Assembly: GCA_012521625.1 (NCBI GenBank)
Contig: JAAYLY010000060.1
Coordinates: 1 to 6,529, forward strand
From: Tissierellia bacterium
GTDB taxonomy: Bacteria > Bacillota > Clostridia > Tissierellales > Tissierellaceae
Direction of reading: 5' to 3'
Length of the DNA stretch: 6,529 bases
This document shows, one piece after another, positions 1-5,219 of the stretch. The translations under genes and the position numbers were made by a program. How positions within the stretch are numbered: the stretch's first letter is position 1; each line of letters opens with the position of its first letter. The notes under the pieces were generated by a model. The model worked only from the letters and a program-made list of their open reading frames with translations, did no database searches and had not been told where the DNA came from.

Positions 1-384
1 ATAAGCCTTATTACTACTATTGGCTGTATATATTAAATGTTTATCATTTAAGATTGATAAACGCTTATTTTCATCACTTATCTCAACTAATCCTTCTCCT
101 AATCGAGAAACCTCCCCCTCACCCTGAAAAAATTTCTCCTTTAGATAGGATATATCATAGGTTTCATATTCTACTATTAAACTTTCTAAACTAGGTATCT
201 CCCTAGGTAGTTCCGTATCTACGGAAATATTCTTATTAGCCAGTAGCCTGATGGAATCTTGCACAAAATCCTCACTTACGGTAGTTTCTGCCTCATATTT
301 ATCATTCATCAAGGCCAGACCCAATAAGACATTAACTATTATAAAGGATATAATTAAGATAGTTTTTGCTTTAGACCAATCCAT
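1..384 (-). CDS. yycI: YycI (WalI), WalK-associated regulatory membrane protein, partial (C-terminus outside window)
   Basis: The first 128 codons are present and the frame is open to the window edge. The protein begins MDWSKAKT, the typical YycI start, followed by one hydrophobic membrane segment at about residues 8-26 and then an extracytoplasmic region containing the early beta-rich part of the family (around LPREIPSLESLIVEYETYD). YycI in Bacilli is a single-pass protein that pairs with YycH and contacts WalK through the membrane segment; it restrains WalK in Bacillus subtilis and is reported to stimulate it in Staphylococcus aureus. The sign of its effect here cannot be read from sequence. 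The ATG lies 11 bases after the yycH stop, with a Shine-Dalgarno AAGGTGG at 389-395, so translation probably follows yycH closely. Family members are usually about 260-280 residues, so roughly half is missing. Identification rests on the N-terminus, the position after yycH, and topology. Confidence 0.9.
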   Translation of the reverse strand, partial: MDWSKAKTILIISFIIVNVLLGLALMNDKYEAETTVSEDFVQDSIRLLANKNISVDTELPREIPSLESLIVEYETYDISYLKEKFFQGEGEVSRLGEGLVEISDENKRLSILNDKHLIYTANSSNKAY

Positions 385-395
385 GTGACCACCTT

Positions 396-1805
396 TTATC
401 TCTCATAGACTAATATACCATTATAAGCATCAAAGGCATAGGTCTTACCCTTGAATCTAATGGCCCATACTGGTATCAATTTTTCATTATACTCCATTAA
501 GCATGGGTCATAATAGGCTAGTGTAATATCTTCTATTGAGGCTAGGACTCCATCAACAATATTTTCAGGCATATTATCTATATTAAAAGTATCTATATAT
601 AATTCCTTAAAAAATCCTGCATTTTTATCAATAACATCAAAGGCTGGTAGTATCTTACTCTTATCTATATTTCTATTTGGTAACTTATTCATATCCTTCC
701 TTGGATAATATTTATAACTCCTAATATGATCATTAAAGACTTCTATAGTTACGTATTCTTCCACTTCCCTATTGCCTAATAATATAGGAATACCCCTAAC
801 CCTAAACCTATAGGAAAGCTTATAACCTACACTTCCATCTTGCTCTATCTCTTGGACATCAGCTAAATACATACCCTTAAGAATCTCTGCATTGCTAGAT
901 AAGAAGTCTGCTGCTGTAGATAGGCTCAAAAATAAATTCCTCTCGGTAACCCTGTTCTCCAGGGCATGGAAATACTCAATAAGGCCGTTGGAATTTAACT
1001 TAAGATATTTCTGATTATATACATAGATGGTGGAACCATTGCCCTCTACAATCTGCCTTATATAGCCTATATCCTTGCCCAGGAATTTTTCCACTAATTG
1101 TTTTTTCTCACTTTCATTCATGGAATATAGGTCATTGGCTACATAGATTTCAGGTAAGCTGTATTCTATTTCCAAAGGGATATATATATTAGGTTTGGCC
1201 CCATACCACTTCATGGAGTGGTAGTAGGTATACTCTTGGCTTTCATCTATGATATCTAGTTCTTCCTTGAGGGAGCTTATATCCATCTTAGGATAGTGGG
1301 CAGCAAGATGTTTATCATCATTGGAAAAGATGAAGAAGGAATTGCCATCACCTAAATAGATATAGATACTATCCATATAGGGCATCCTATCTACTATGTC
1401 ATTTGGATCTTTTATATCCAAAGCCCTAGTTAAGATATAGGAATTGGTATCATCTGCAAAATAAAAAACCGCCGACTTTACATTATGATAATTTATAAAT
1501 TCTTCATTGGATATCTCTTTCAGCTCAAATTCCTTAGCTGTAAGTGCCTCTATCAAGCTGCTCTTTGATTTATCCCATATACCATACTTCATGTCATCAT
1601 ACAGGATAGTATGGTTAATTTCGCTAAAATTTAATAAATACTTACTGGGTGCAATCATATCCGCCAGAACATAAGAATTAAGCTCCCTTTCTTTATCAGC
1701 AAAAGTAAATAACTGTTCAGGAGCTTGTAACCATAGGTTTTTAGTTAAAATAATACTAATACTTACCAAGGAAATCAGTAGAAAAGTCTTCAACCTTTCT
1801 TTCAT
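396..1805 (-). CDS. yycH: YycH (WalH), WalK-associated regulatory membrane protein
   Basis: This 469-residue protein has a basic N-terminus (MKERLKT), one membrane segment at about residues 7-22, and a long extracytoplasmic part, the usual YycH layout and about the usual length. Near the C-terminus, LIPVWAIRFKGKTYAFDAYNG is typical of the YycH/YycI fold. In Bacilli YycH and YycI form a complex at the membrane that modulates the WalK sensor kinase. I place the start at the ATG at 1805. An in-frame ATG at 1814 directly abuts the Shine-Dalgarno AAGGAG (1815-1820), leaving no spacing, whereas 1805 has a 9-base spacer and gives the family-like MKERLKT start. The gene follows the small secreted-protein gene by 24 bases with no terminator between, so it is probably co-transcribed, both from the walR promoter and from the proposed internal promoter near 2331. 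Confidence 0.93.
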   Translation of the reverse strand: MKERLKTFLLISLVSISIILTKNLWLQAPEQLFTFADKERELNSYVLADMIAPSKYLLNFSEINHTILYDDMKYGIWDKSKSSLIEALTAKEFELKEISNEEFINYHNVKSAVFYFADDTNSYILTRALDIKDPNDIVDRMPYMDSIYIYLGDGNSFFIFSNDDKHLAAHYPKMDISSLKEELDIIDESQEYTYYHSMKWYGAKPNIYIPLEIEYSLPEIYVANDLYSMNESEKKQLVEKFLGKDIGYIRQIVEGNGSTIYVYNQKYLKLNSNGLIEYFHALENRVTERNLFLSLSTAADFLSSNAEILKGMYLADVQEIEQDGSVGYKLSYRFRVRGIPILLGNREVEEYVTIEVFNDHIRSYKYYPRKDMNKLPNRNIDKSKILPAFDVIDKNAGFFKELYIDTFNIDNMPENIVDGVLASIEDITLAYYDPCLMEYNEKLIPVWAIRFKGKTYAFDAYNGILVYER

Positions 1806-1829
1806 TTTAATCATCTCCTTTGGTAAGTA

Positions 1830-2294
1830 TTACTTTTTAAGTTTACTAAAACCACCAAATCTATCATTATTGATGATGGATTTATTGTAGACGTAGATTA
1901 TAAATTCCTGATCAGCTACACCTTCTGCATCAAAGCTTACGACTACCTTATTTATTCCTAAAATAAGATTTATTTGTTTTTGGAAAAAACCCATATTTCC
2001 TGATGTAACTGTCTCTGATGATAAACTAATATAGTCATCCTTAGAAGGTAGGTGGTTTAAGTTAAAATTCTTCTTAGTAAGATCAGTTGTTCCATATACT
2101 TCTATAGTAACATCCGTTCCAGTTGGAGCCTTACCATTTATAAGATAAACCTTATCAGTTATAGAAAAGGAACTCTTACTTGGACTTAGTACCTGGTATT
2201 TATTTGCATCGGAAGCATAAGCTGTGTCGTTGAATGTTCCAATGCAAAAAATAGCAAAAACAAGTAGGAACGCGACTACTAATTTCTTCCTCAT
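1830..2294 (-). CDS. small secreted protein with a single predicted Ig-like beta-sandwich domain, function unknown
   Basis: The 154-residue product begins MRKKLVVAFLLVFAIFCIG and has a clear Sec signal peptide ending in AYA (residues 25-27), giving a mature protein of about 127 residues from Ser28. The mature part alternates hydrophobic and polar residues as in beta strands. It shows the pattern of bacterial Ig-like or glucodextranase-type domains: VYLINGKAPTGTDVTIEVYG (residues 49-68), a glycine turn (SGNMGFFQKQI, 98-108), and LILGINKVVVSF (110-121). The tail is basic (GGFSKLKK). No catalytic motif, LPXTG anchor, lipobox or second membrane segment is visible, so it should be released or loosely wall-bound. 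It lies between walK and yycH, where the well-studied Bacillus and Staphylococcus operons have no gene. The start is the ATG at 2294, 6 bases after AGGAGG; a GTG at 2309 is in frame but lies upstream of this ribosome binding site. I do not recognise a named family. A role in envelope sensing or wall binding is inferred only from export and context. Confidence 0.85.
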   Translation of the reverse strand: MRKKLVVAFLLVFAIFCIGTFNDTAYASDANKYQVLSPSKSSFSITDKVYLINGKAPTGTDVTIEVYGTTDLTKKNFNLNHLPSKDDYISLSSETVTSGNMGFFQKQINLILGINKVVVSFDAEGVADQEFIIYVYNKSIINNDRFGGFSKLKK

Positions 2295-2300
2295 ATTCAA

Positions 2301-2306
2301 CCTCCT
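2301..2306 (-). promoter_or_regulatory. Shine-Dalgarno AGGAGG of the small secreted protein gene
   Basis: AGGAGG lies 6 bases before the ATG at 2294. It decides the start codon: the longer reading from GTG at 2309 would translate through this site as Arg-Arg and has no ribosome binding site of its own. The first A of the motif is also the last base of the 16-base palindrome just upstream. Confidence 0.85.
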
Positions 2307-2321
2307 CACTATATATAGTGA
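2306..2321 (-). repeat. 16-base perfect palindrome at the 5' end of the predicted small-gene mRNA
   Basis: TCACTATATATAGTGA is identical to its own reverse complement. If transcription starts about 7 bases after the TATAAT at 2331-2336, the palindrome would lie within the first few bases of the mRNA and could fold into a 6-bp hairpin with a TATA loop, directly against the ribosome binding site. It could act as a stabilising 5' hairpin, limit ribosome access, or serve as a DNA operator. The symmetry is seen; the role is inferred. Confidence 0.6.
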
Positions 2322-2330
2322 CCTGAGTTT

Positions 2331-2336
2331 ATTATA
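2331..2336 (-). promoter_or_regulatory. candidate -10 element of an internal promoter for the small gene, yycH and yycI
   Basis: A perfect TATAAT lies 37 bases before the ATG at 2294, giving a predicted start near 2324. At 17-18 base spacing upstream there is no recognisable TTGACA-like -35 hexamer (the bases are ATATTT or AATATT). The -35 region is instead occupied by the WalR box at 2347-2363. A strong -10 with no -35 is typical of promoters needing an activator. The local sequence is very AT-rich, so a chance match to TATAAT is possible. Confidence 0.55.
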
Positions 2337-2385
2337 TAATATCTATATTACAGAAATATTACAACACAGTTAAGAATGGGTTACA
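2336..2385 (-). promoter_or_regulatory. WalR binding region: perfect WalR box plus further half-sites on an 11-base period
   Basis: The published WalR consensus is TGTWAH-N5-TGTWAH. On the minus strand, TGTAAT (2358-2363), five bases, TGTAAT (2347-2352) matches it exactly. Stepping 11 bases upstream gives CTTAAC (2369-2374, four of six positions) and then TGTAAC (2380-2385, a full half-site overlapping the walK stop codon). Stepping 11 bases downstream gives TATTAT (2336-2341, five of six). Five half-sites thus lie on one helical period, covering about -61 to -12 of the predicted promoter. The WalR encoded here has the recognition-helix sequence TVDVTVRRLREKIE, as I recall it for Bacillus WalR, so the same box should apply. 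Whether it activates or represses is undecided, since the array reaches the -10. Confidence 0.75.
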
Positions 2386-4177
2386 CCGGATTTATAGGCA
2401 GTTCTACGCTTATTTCAGTACCCTCATTTAGTTTACTTGATAGTTTTAAGTTTCCCCTATGGGCTTCTACTATTTCCTTGGCTATTGATAATCCTAAGCC
2501 TGTTCCACCTAGTTCCCTACTACGGCCCTTTTCAACCCTATAAAATCTTTCAAAGATCCTCTTTTGATCCTTCTCAGAGATGCCTATTCCGTTATCTTTA
2601 ATCTTCAATATAACCTTATCACCTTCTGTATAGCCAAAAATATCGATTCGACCATTATGGTCCGTATATTTATTGGCATTAGATAGTAGATTTAATATAA
2701 CCTGCTCCATACCATCCTTATCCACTGAAATTTTTGGTAAATCCTCTTGTAGTTCTATATTTACAGTTTGATTTTTTTCCTTAAAGGAAAGGTCTAGTTT
2801 CATCTTGGCCTCATGGACTAAATCTTCTAAGGAAGTTTCTACAAAATTCCATTTGGCCTTTTCATAGTCGATGTTGGATAGTTGTAGGAGATCTCTTACT
2901 AACCTAGCCATTCGGTCACATTCCTTATCGATTACCCTTAAGAAATTCTGGCTCATTTCCTTATCTAGGTCTCCATCGATTAGGGTTTCAGCATAGCTCT
3001 TTATGGTGGTTATTGGTGTCTTTAATTCATGGGACACGTTGGCTACGAATTCCTTCCTTATATTATCTAGCTTATGCTCCTGGGTTATATTTTGAAGGAC
3101 TATAATTAAACCACCAATACTCCCTTCATCATTTTTAAAGGGAGCATACTTGACCTTGTAGAACTCATTTTGAATTTCAATGATTTCATTACCTTCCAGA
3201 TCCTTATCATCATTTGAAGCTTCATAGTCTATATCTTTTAAGTTTATCTTGCTGAGTTCAAAATGCTTATTGATATCATCTTCCCTTAAATTTAAAATAT
3301 CCATAGCTACCAGGTTAGCATGGATAAGATGATTATCCTTATCTATGGCTATTACTCCTTCAGCCATATATTTAAAGATAGTATCTAGCTTACTCCTCTC
3401 TAAATCCATTTCATAGATGGTATTTTTTAGCTTTAAGGTTAAATAATTGAACATACTTGCCAGCTGGCCGATTTCATCGTTGGACTTAACCTCTACAAAC
3501 TGGTCAAAATCCCCCTTAGCCATCTTCTCAGCCTTGGAGGTTACATCCCTTATTGGAACTGTTATGCTGCTTGCAATTAAAAATCCCAAAAGGACAGTTA
3601 TACTTAAAGCCAAAATGGTGGCATTGGTCATTATGATTTTGGCCTCGTTGACTGTATTGAAAACCCCCGTTAGGTCGGAGGTCATATACAAAACCCCTCT
3701 AACCCTTCCATTGTCCGATATAACAGGATAGGCAAGATGTTTATTAGATCTATCCTCATTTAATTCCTTAATTACGTCCTCTGCCTTATCCCCCTGGAAG
3801 GCTTTTATGATCAATTTAGGGTCTAGATGTTTATAGGATAGGGCATTTTGGCCTATAATATTTTCACTGCCCTTAGATATGGATGCTATTATAGTAGGGA
3901 CCTCTCCATCATATATAACATATAGGGATTCGGTAGAACCGATCCTCCAGTCATCTAAGTACTCCTGGATTTCATCCCTGTATTCAATCCAATTATCGGA
4001 AGCTATATAGCTTGAACTACTGACCAGAGTTACTATATACTGCTCCATATTATTGGTAATACTGTTAATCTGCTGGTCCTCCAACTTATCGATTATAAAT
4101 ACTCCCACGATTACCATTGCTATGAACACTAGTAAAAAGTATACTAGTACGAATTTCCATTTTATGCTGGAAAACAT
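2381..4177 (-). CDS. walK: WalK (YycG/VicK), cell-wall sensor histidine kinase
   Basis: This is a complete 598-residue kinase in the usual WalK layout. It has membrane segment 1 at about 9-29, an extracytoplasmic sensor of about 150 residues (probably Cache/PAS-like) at 31-180, and membrane segment 2 at about 182-204. Then come HAMP at about 205-255 (VPIRDVTSKAEKMAKGDF), a cytoplasmic PAS at about 262-368, and the HisKA and HATPase_c domains. The phospho-accepting His383 lies in FVANVSHELKTP. The ATP-binding motifs are the N-box with Asn496, G1 DNGIGI (528-533), F-box FERFYR (542-547) and G2 GGTGLGLSIAK (557-567). WalK senses the state of peptidoglycan synthesis at the division site or wall in Bacilli and phosphorylates WalR. 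The ATG lies 3 bases after the walR stop, and its ribosome binding site lies inside walR. The four residues matching the zinc site of the S. aureus WalK PAS are not conserved (Tyr270, Glu273, Gln362, Gln366 by hand alignment). Confidence 0.96.
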   Translation of the reverse strand: MFSSIKWKFVLVYFLLVFIAMVIVGVFIIDKLEDQQINSITNNMEQYIVTLVSSSSYIASDNWIEYRDEIQEYLDDWRIGSTESLYVIYDGEVPTIIASISKGSENIIGQNALSYKHLDPKLIIKAFQGDKAEDVIKELNEDRSNKHLAYPVISDNGRVRGVLYMTSDLTGVFNTVNEAKIIMTNATILALSITVLLGFLIASSITVPIRDVTSKAEKMAKGDFDQFVEVKSNDEIGQLASMFNYLTLKLKNTIYEMDLERSKLDTIFKYMAEGVIAIDKDNHLIHANLVAMDILNLREDDINKHFELSKINLKDIDYEASNDDKDLEGNEIIEIQNEFYKVKYAPFKNDEGSIGGLIIVLQNITQEHKLDNIRKEFVANVSHELKTPITTIKSYAETLIDGDLDKEMSQNFLRVIDKECDRMARLVRDLLQLSNIDYEKAKWNFVETSLEDLVHEAKMKLDLSFKEKNQTVNIELQEDLPKISVDKDGMEQVILNLLSNANKYTDHNGRIDIFGYTEGDKVILKIKDNGIGISEKDQKRIFERFYRVEKGRSRELGGTGLGLSIAKEIVEAHRGNLKLSSKLNEGTEISVELPINPV

Positions 4178-4180
4178 CCT

Positions 4181-4870
4181 TTAGTCCCTCCTAAAATAGT
4201 ATCCTACTCCTCTTTTGGTCAGTATATATTTGAACTCACCATTATTGTCCTCAATCTTCTCCCTAAGCCTTCTAACGGTTACGTCTACTGTCCTTATATC
4301 GCCGTAATATTCATAGCCCCACACTTCCTCTAGGAGTTGTTCCCTGGAAAAGACCTGATTGCTGCTGGAGGCTAGAAACTTCAATAATTCAAATTCCCTC
4401 AGGGTAAGTTCTACTATTTGACCCTTCTTCCTCACTTCATACTTGTTTAAATCTATTACTAAATCTCCTGATACTATTACATCATTAACTCCTTCTGAGC
4501 TTTCAAAGTTAACCCTTCTTATATTGGCCTTAACCCTAGCCATTAATTCCCTCATGCTAAAGGGTTTAACCACATAATCATCTGCTCCCAATTCTAAACC
4601 TAAGACCTTGTCCACTTCTTCCTCTTTAGCAGTAAGCATAATAACTGGCAAGGTATATTTCATTCTAATTTCTTTTAAAACTTGGAAGCCATCCTTCTTA
4701 GGCATCATTATATCTAAAATAACCAAGTCCGGCTTCCATTCATATACCATATCAATACCCTCTTGTCCATCATTTGCCGTCTCTGCAGTATAACCTTCCT
4801 TTTCCAAGTTGAATTTAATAATATCGGCAATCTGCTTCTCATCATCTACTACCAGTATCTTGTTACTCAT
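4181..4870 (-). CDS. walR: WalR (YycF/VicR), OmpR-family response regulator
   Basis: This 229-residue regulator is complete. The receiver domain (about 3-118) has the acidic pair Asp9-Asp10, phospho-acceptor Asp53 (LVILDIMMP), Thr80 and Lys102. A winged-helix DNA-binding domain (about 130-227) contains LTLREFELLKFLA, the recognition-helix region RTVDVTVRRLREKIE (193-207) and the wing KRGVGYYFR. This is a very close match to WalR, the master regulator of autolysins and wall turnover and usually essential in Firmicutes. Position 101 is Val (DDYVVKPFS); Bacillus subtilis WalR has Thr101 there, a reported target of the Ser/Thr kinase PrkC. The ATG at 4870 is preceded by GGAG (4878-4881, 7-base spacer) and a sigma-A-like promoter. 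PhoP/PhoB-type regulators are related, but the WalK-YycH-YycI neighbours settle the identity. Confidence 0.97.
   Translation of the reverse strand: MSNKILVVDDEKQIADIIKFNLEKEGYTAETANDGQEGIDMVYEWKPDLVILDIMMPKKDGFQVLKEIRMKYTLPVIMLTAKEEEVDKVLGLELGADDYVVKPFSMRELMARVKANIRRVNFESSEGVNDVIVSGDLVIDLNKYEVRKKGQIVELTLREFELLKFLASSSNQVFSREQLLEEVWGYEYYGDIRTVDVTVRRLREKIEDNNGEFKYILTKRGVGYYFRRD
4187..4192 (-). promoter_or_regulatory. walK Shine-Dalgarno embedded in the last codons of walR
   Basis: AGGAGG forms the two Arg codons (residues 227-228) near the end of walR and lies 9 bases before the walK ATG at 4177. Ribosomes finishing walR therefore clear or sit on the walK ribosome binding site. This suggests translational coupling and matched amounts of regulator and kinase. 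Confidence 0.85.
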
Positions 4871-4903
4871 CTAATCACTCCATCTATCCTTATCTCATCT
4901 TAA

Positions 4904-4932
4904 ATTATCTAATAATTATTATTTAAAGTCAA
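4904..4932 (-). promoter_or_regulatory. sigma-A-type promoter of the wal operon
   Basis: On the minus strand, TTGACT (4927-4932) and GATAAT (4904-4909) are separated by 17 bases, each one base off consensus. The predicted start is near 4897, giving a leader of about 27 bases before the walR ATG. No WalR box (TGTWAH-N5-TGTWAH) was found near it, so walR expression here looks housekeeping rather than autoregulated. Confidence 0.8.
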
Positions 4933-5013
4933 TTCTTATTAATTCCAGTAGGATCTGATGGGAATCAGTATATAGCCTTACCGGAAGTATTTTGAAATTT
5001 CATGGAAAATATA
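4933..5013. other. divergent intergenic spacer with two short dyads, no gene seen
   Basis: This 81-base stretch separates the wal promoter from the ATPase promoter. It holds no open frame with a ribosome binding site. Two dyads are visible: CTGAT-GGGA-ATCAG (4955-4968), and the 10-base palindrome TGAAATTTCA (4993-5002), which ends 11 bases before the -35 of the ATPase promoter. Either could be an operator, but neither matches a site I can name with confidence. Confidence 0.4.
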
Positions 5014-5042
5014 TTGATTTTACTATATTTATGATGTATAAT
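5014..5042 (+). promoter_or_regulatory. sigma-A-type promoter of the riboswitch-ATPase unit
   Basis: TTGATT (5014-5019) and a perfect TATAAT (5037-5042) are 17 bases apart. The predicted start, about 5049-5051, coincides with the first bases of the manganese aptamer, so the transcript has essentially no extra 5' sequence. This agreement between promoter and aptamer supports both calls. Confidence 0.85.
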
Positions 5043-5049
5043 TGTCCTT

Positions 5050-5131
5050 GATAAGGGGAGTAGCTTGCAATTAGTTAGTCGTCATTACGGTAATCCCGGC
5101 TAACTACCTAGAAATAGGAAGCGAGACCTTT
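5050..5131 (+). promoter_or_regulatory. yybP-ykoY manganese riboswitch aptamer
   Basis: The conserved landmarks of this class are present in order: AAGGGGAGTAGC (5053-5064), GTCGTCA (5078-5084), CCGGCT (5096-5101) and GCGAGACCTTT (5121-5131). The fold can be traced by hand. P1 is AAGG 5053-5056 with CCTT 5127-5130. P2 is GCTT 5063-5066 with AAGC 5119-5122. A third helix is TAGTTAG 5072-5078 with CTAACTA 5100-5106, capped by ATTA 5084-5087 with TAAT 5091-5094. The last is a CCTA-GAAA-TAGG tetraloop hairpin (5107-5118). Known members bind Mn2+ where the GGAGTA-containing loop docks against the opposite arm, and they commonly precede Mn2+ exporters and P-type ATPases. The P1 3' strand also forms part of the terminator that follows, so Mn2+ should switch the gene on. 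Confidence 0.94.
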
Positions 5132-5164
5132 GTTTAAAGTTTTCTTTAAACAAAGGTCTTTTTT
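5124..5164 (+). terminator. riboswitch-controlled intrinsic terminator
   Basis: A 16-bp perfect stem pairs 5124-5139 with 5144-5159 around a TTTT loop. It is followed by a T run to 5164, and a second T-rich stretch to 5176. The first bases of its left arm (5127-5130) are the 3' strand of aptamer P1, so P1 and the terminator cannot form together. It should stop transcription before the ATPase gene when Mn2+ is low. Confidence 0.93.
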
Positions 5165-5219
5165 GTTTGTTTTTTTCTAAATTAGTTATACTAATAATAT
5201 TGTAAGGAGGCTTGGTATT

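Noticed and set aside
1806..1814. Upstream ATG start for yycH
   Set aside because: It directly abuts the Shine-Dalgarno sequence with no spacer; the ATG at 1805 has a 9-base spacer and matches family N-termini.
2238..2250. Possible lipobox around Cys17 of the small secreted protein
   Set aside because: The residues before the Cys are AIF rather than a small-residue lipobox (L-A/S-G/A), and a clear signal peptidase I site AYA follows at residues 25-27.
2295..2309. Upstream GTG start giving a 159-residue form of the small secreted protein
   Set aside because: The extra codons run through the AGGAGG ribosome binding site, and the ATG at 2294 gives a normal signal peptide with ideal spacing.
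2322..2380. Terminator after walK separating it from the small gene
   Set aside because: No GC-containing hairpin followed by a T run is present, so read-through from walK is expected alongside any internal promoter.
3447..3731. Plus-strand open frame of 94 codons inside walK
   Set aside because: It lies antisense to the strongly supported HAMP and membrane-segment coding of walK, has no convincing ribosome binding site or promoter, and its hydrophobic content mirrors the membrane segment on the other strand.
4608..4793. Plus-strand open frame of 61 codons inside walR
   Set aside because: It is antisense to the conserved WalR receiver domain and has no start signals or family resemblance.
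5043..5219. T-box, M-box (Mg2+) or other leader element before the ATPase
   Set aside because: The conserved blocks GGGGAGTAGC, GTCGTCA, CCGGCT and GAGACCTTT in this order match yybP-ykoY, and no T-box core or M-box features are visible.
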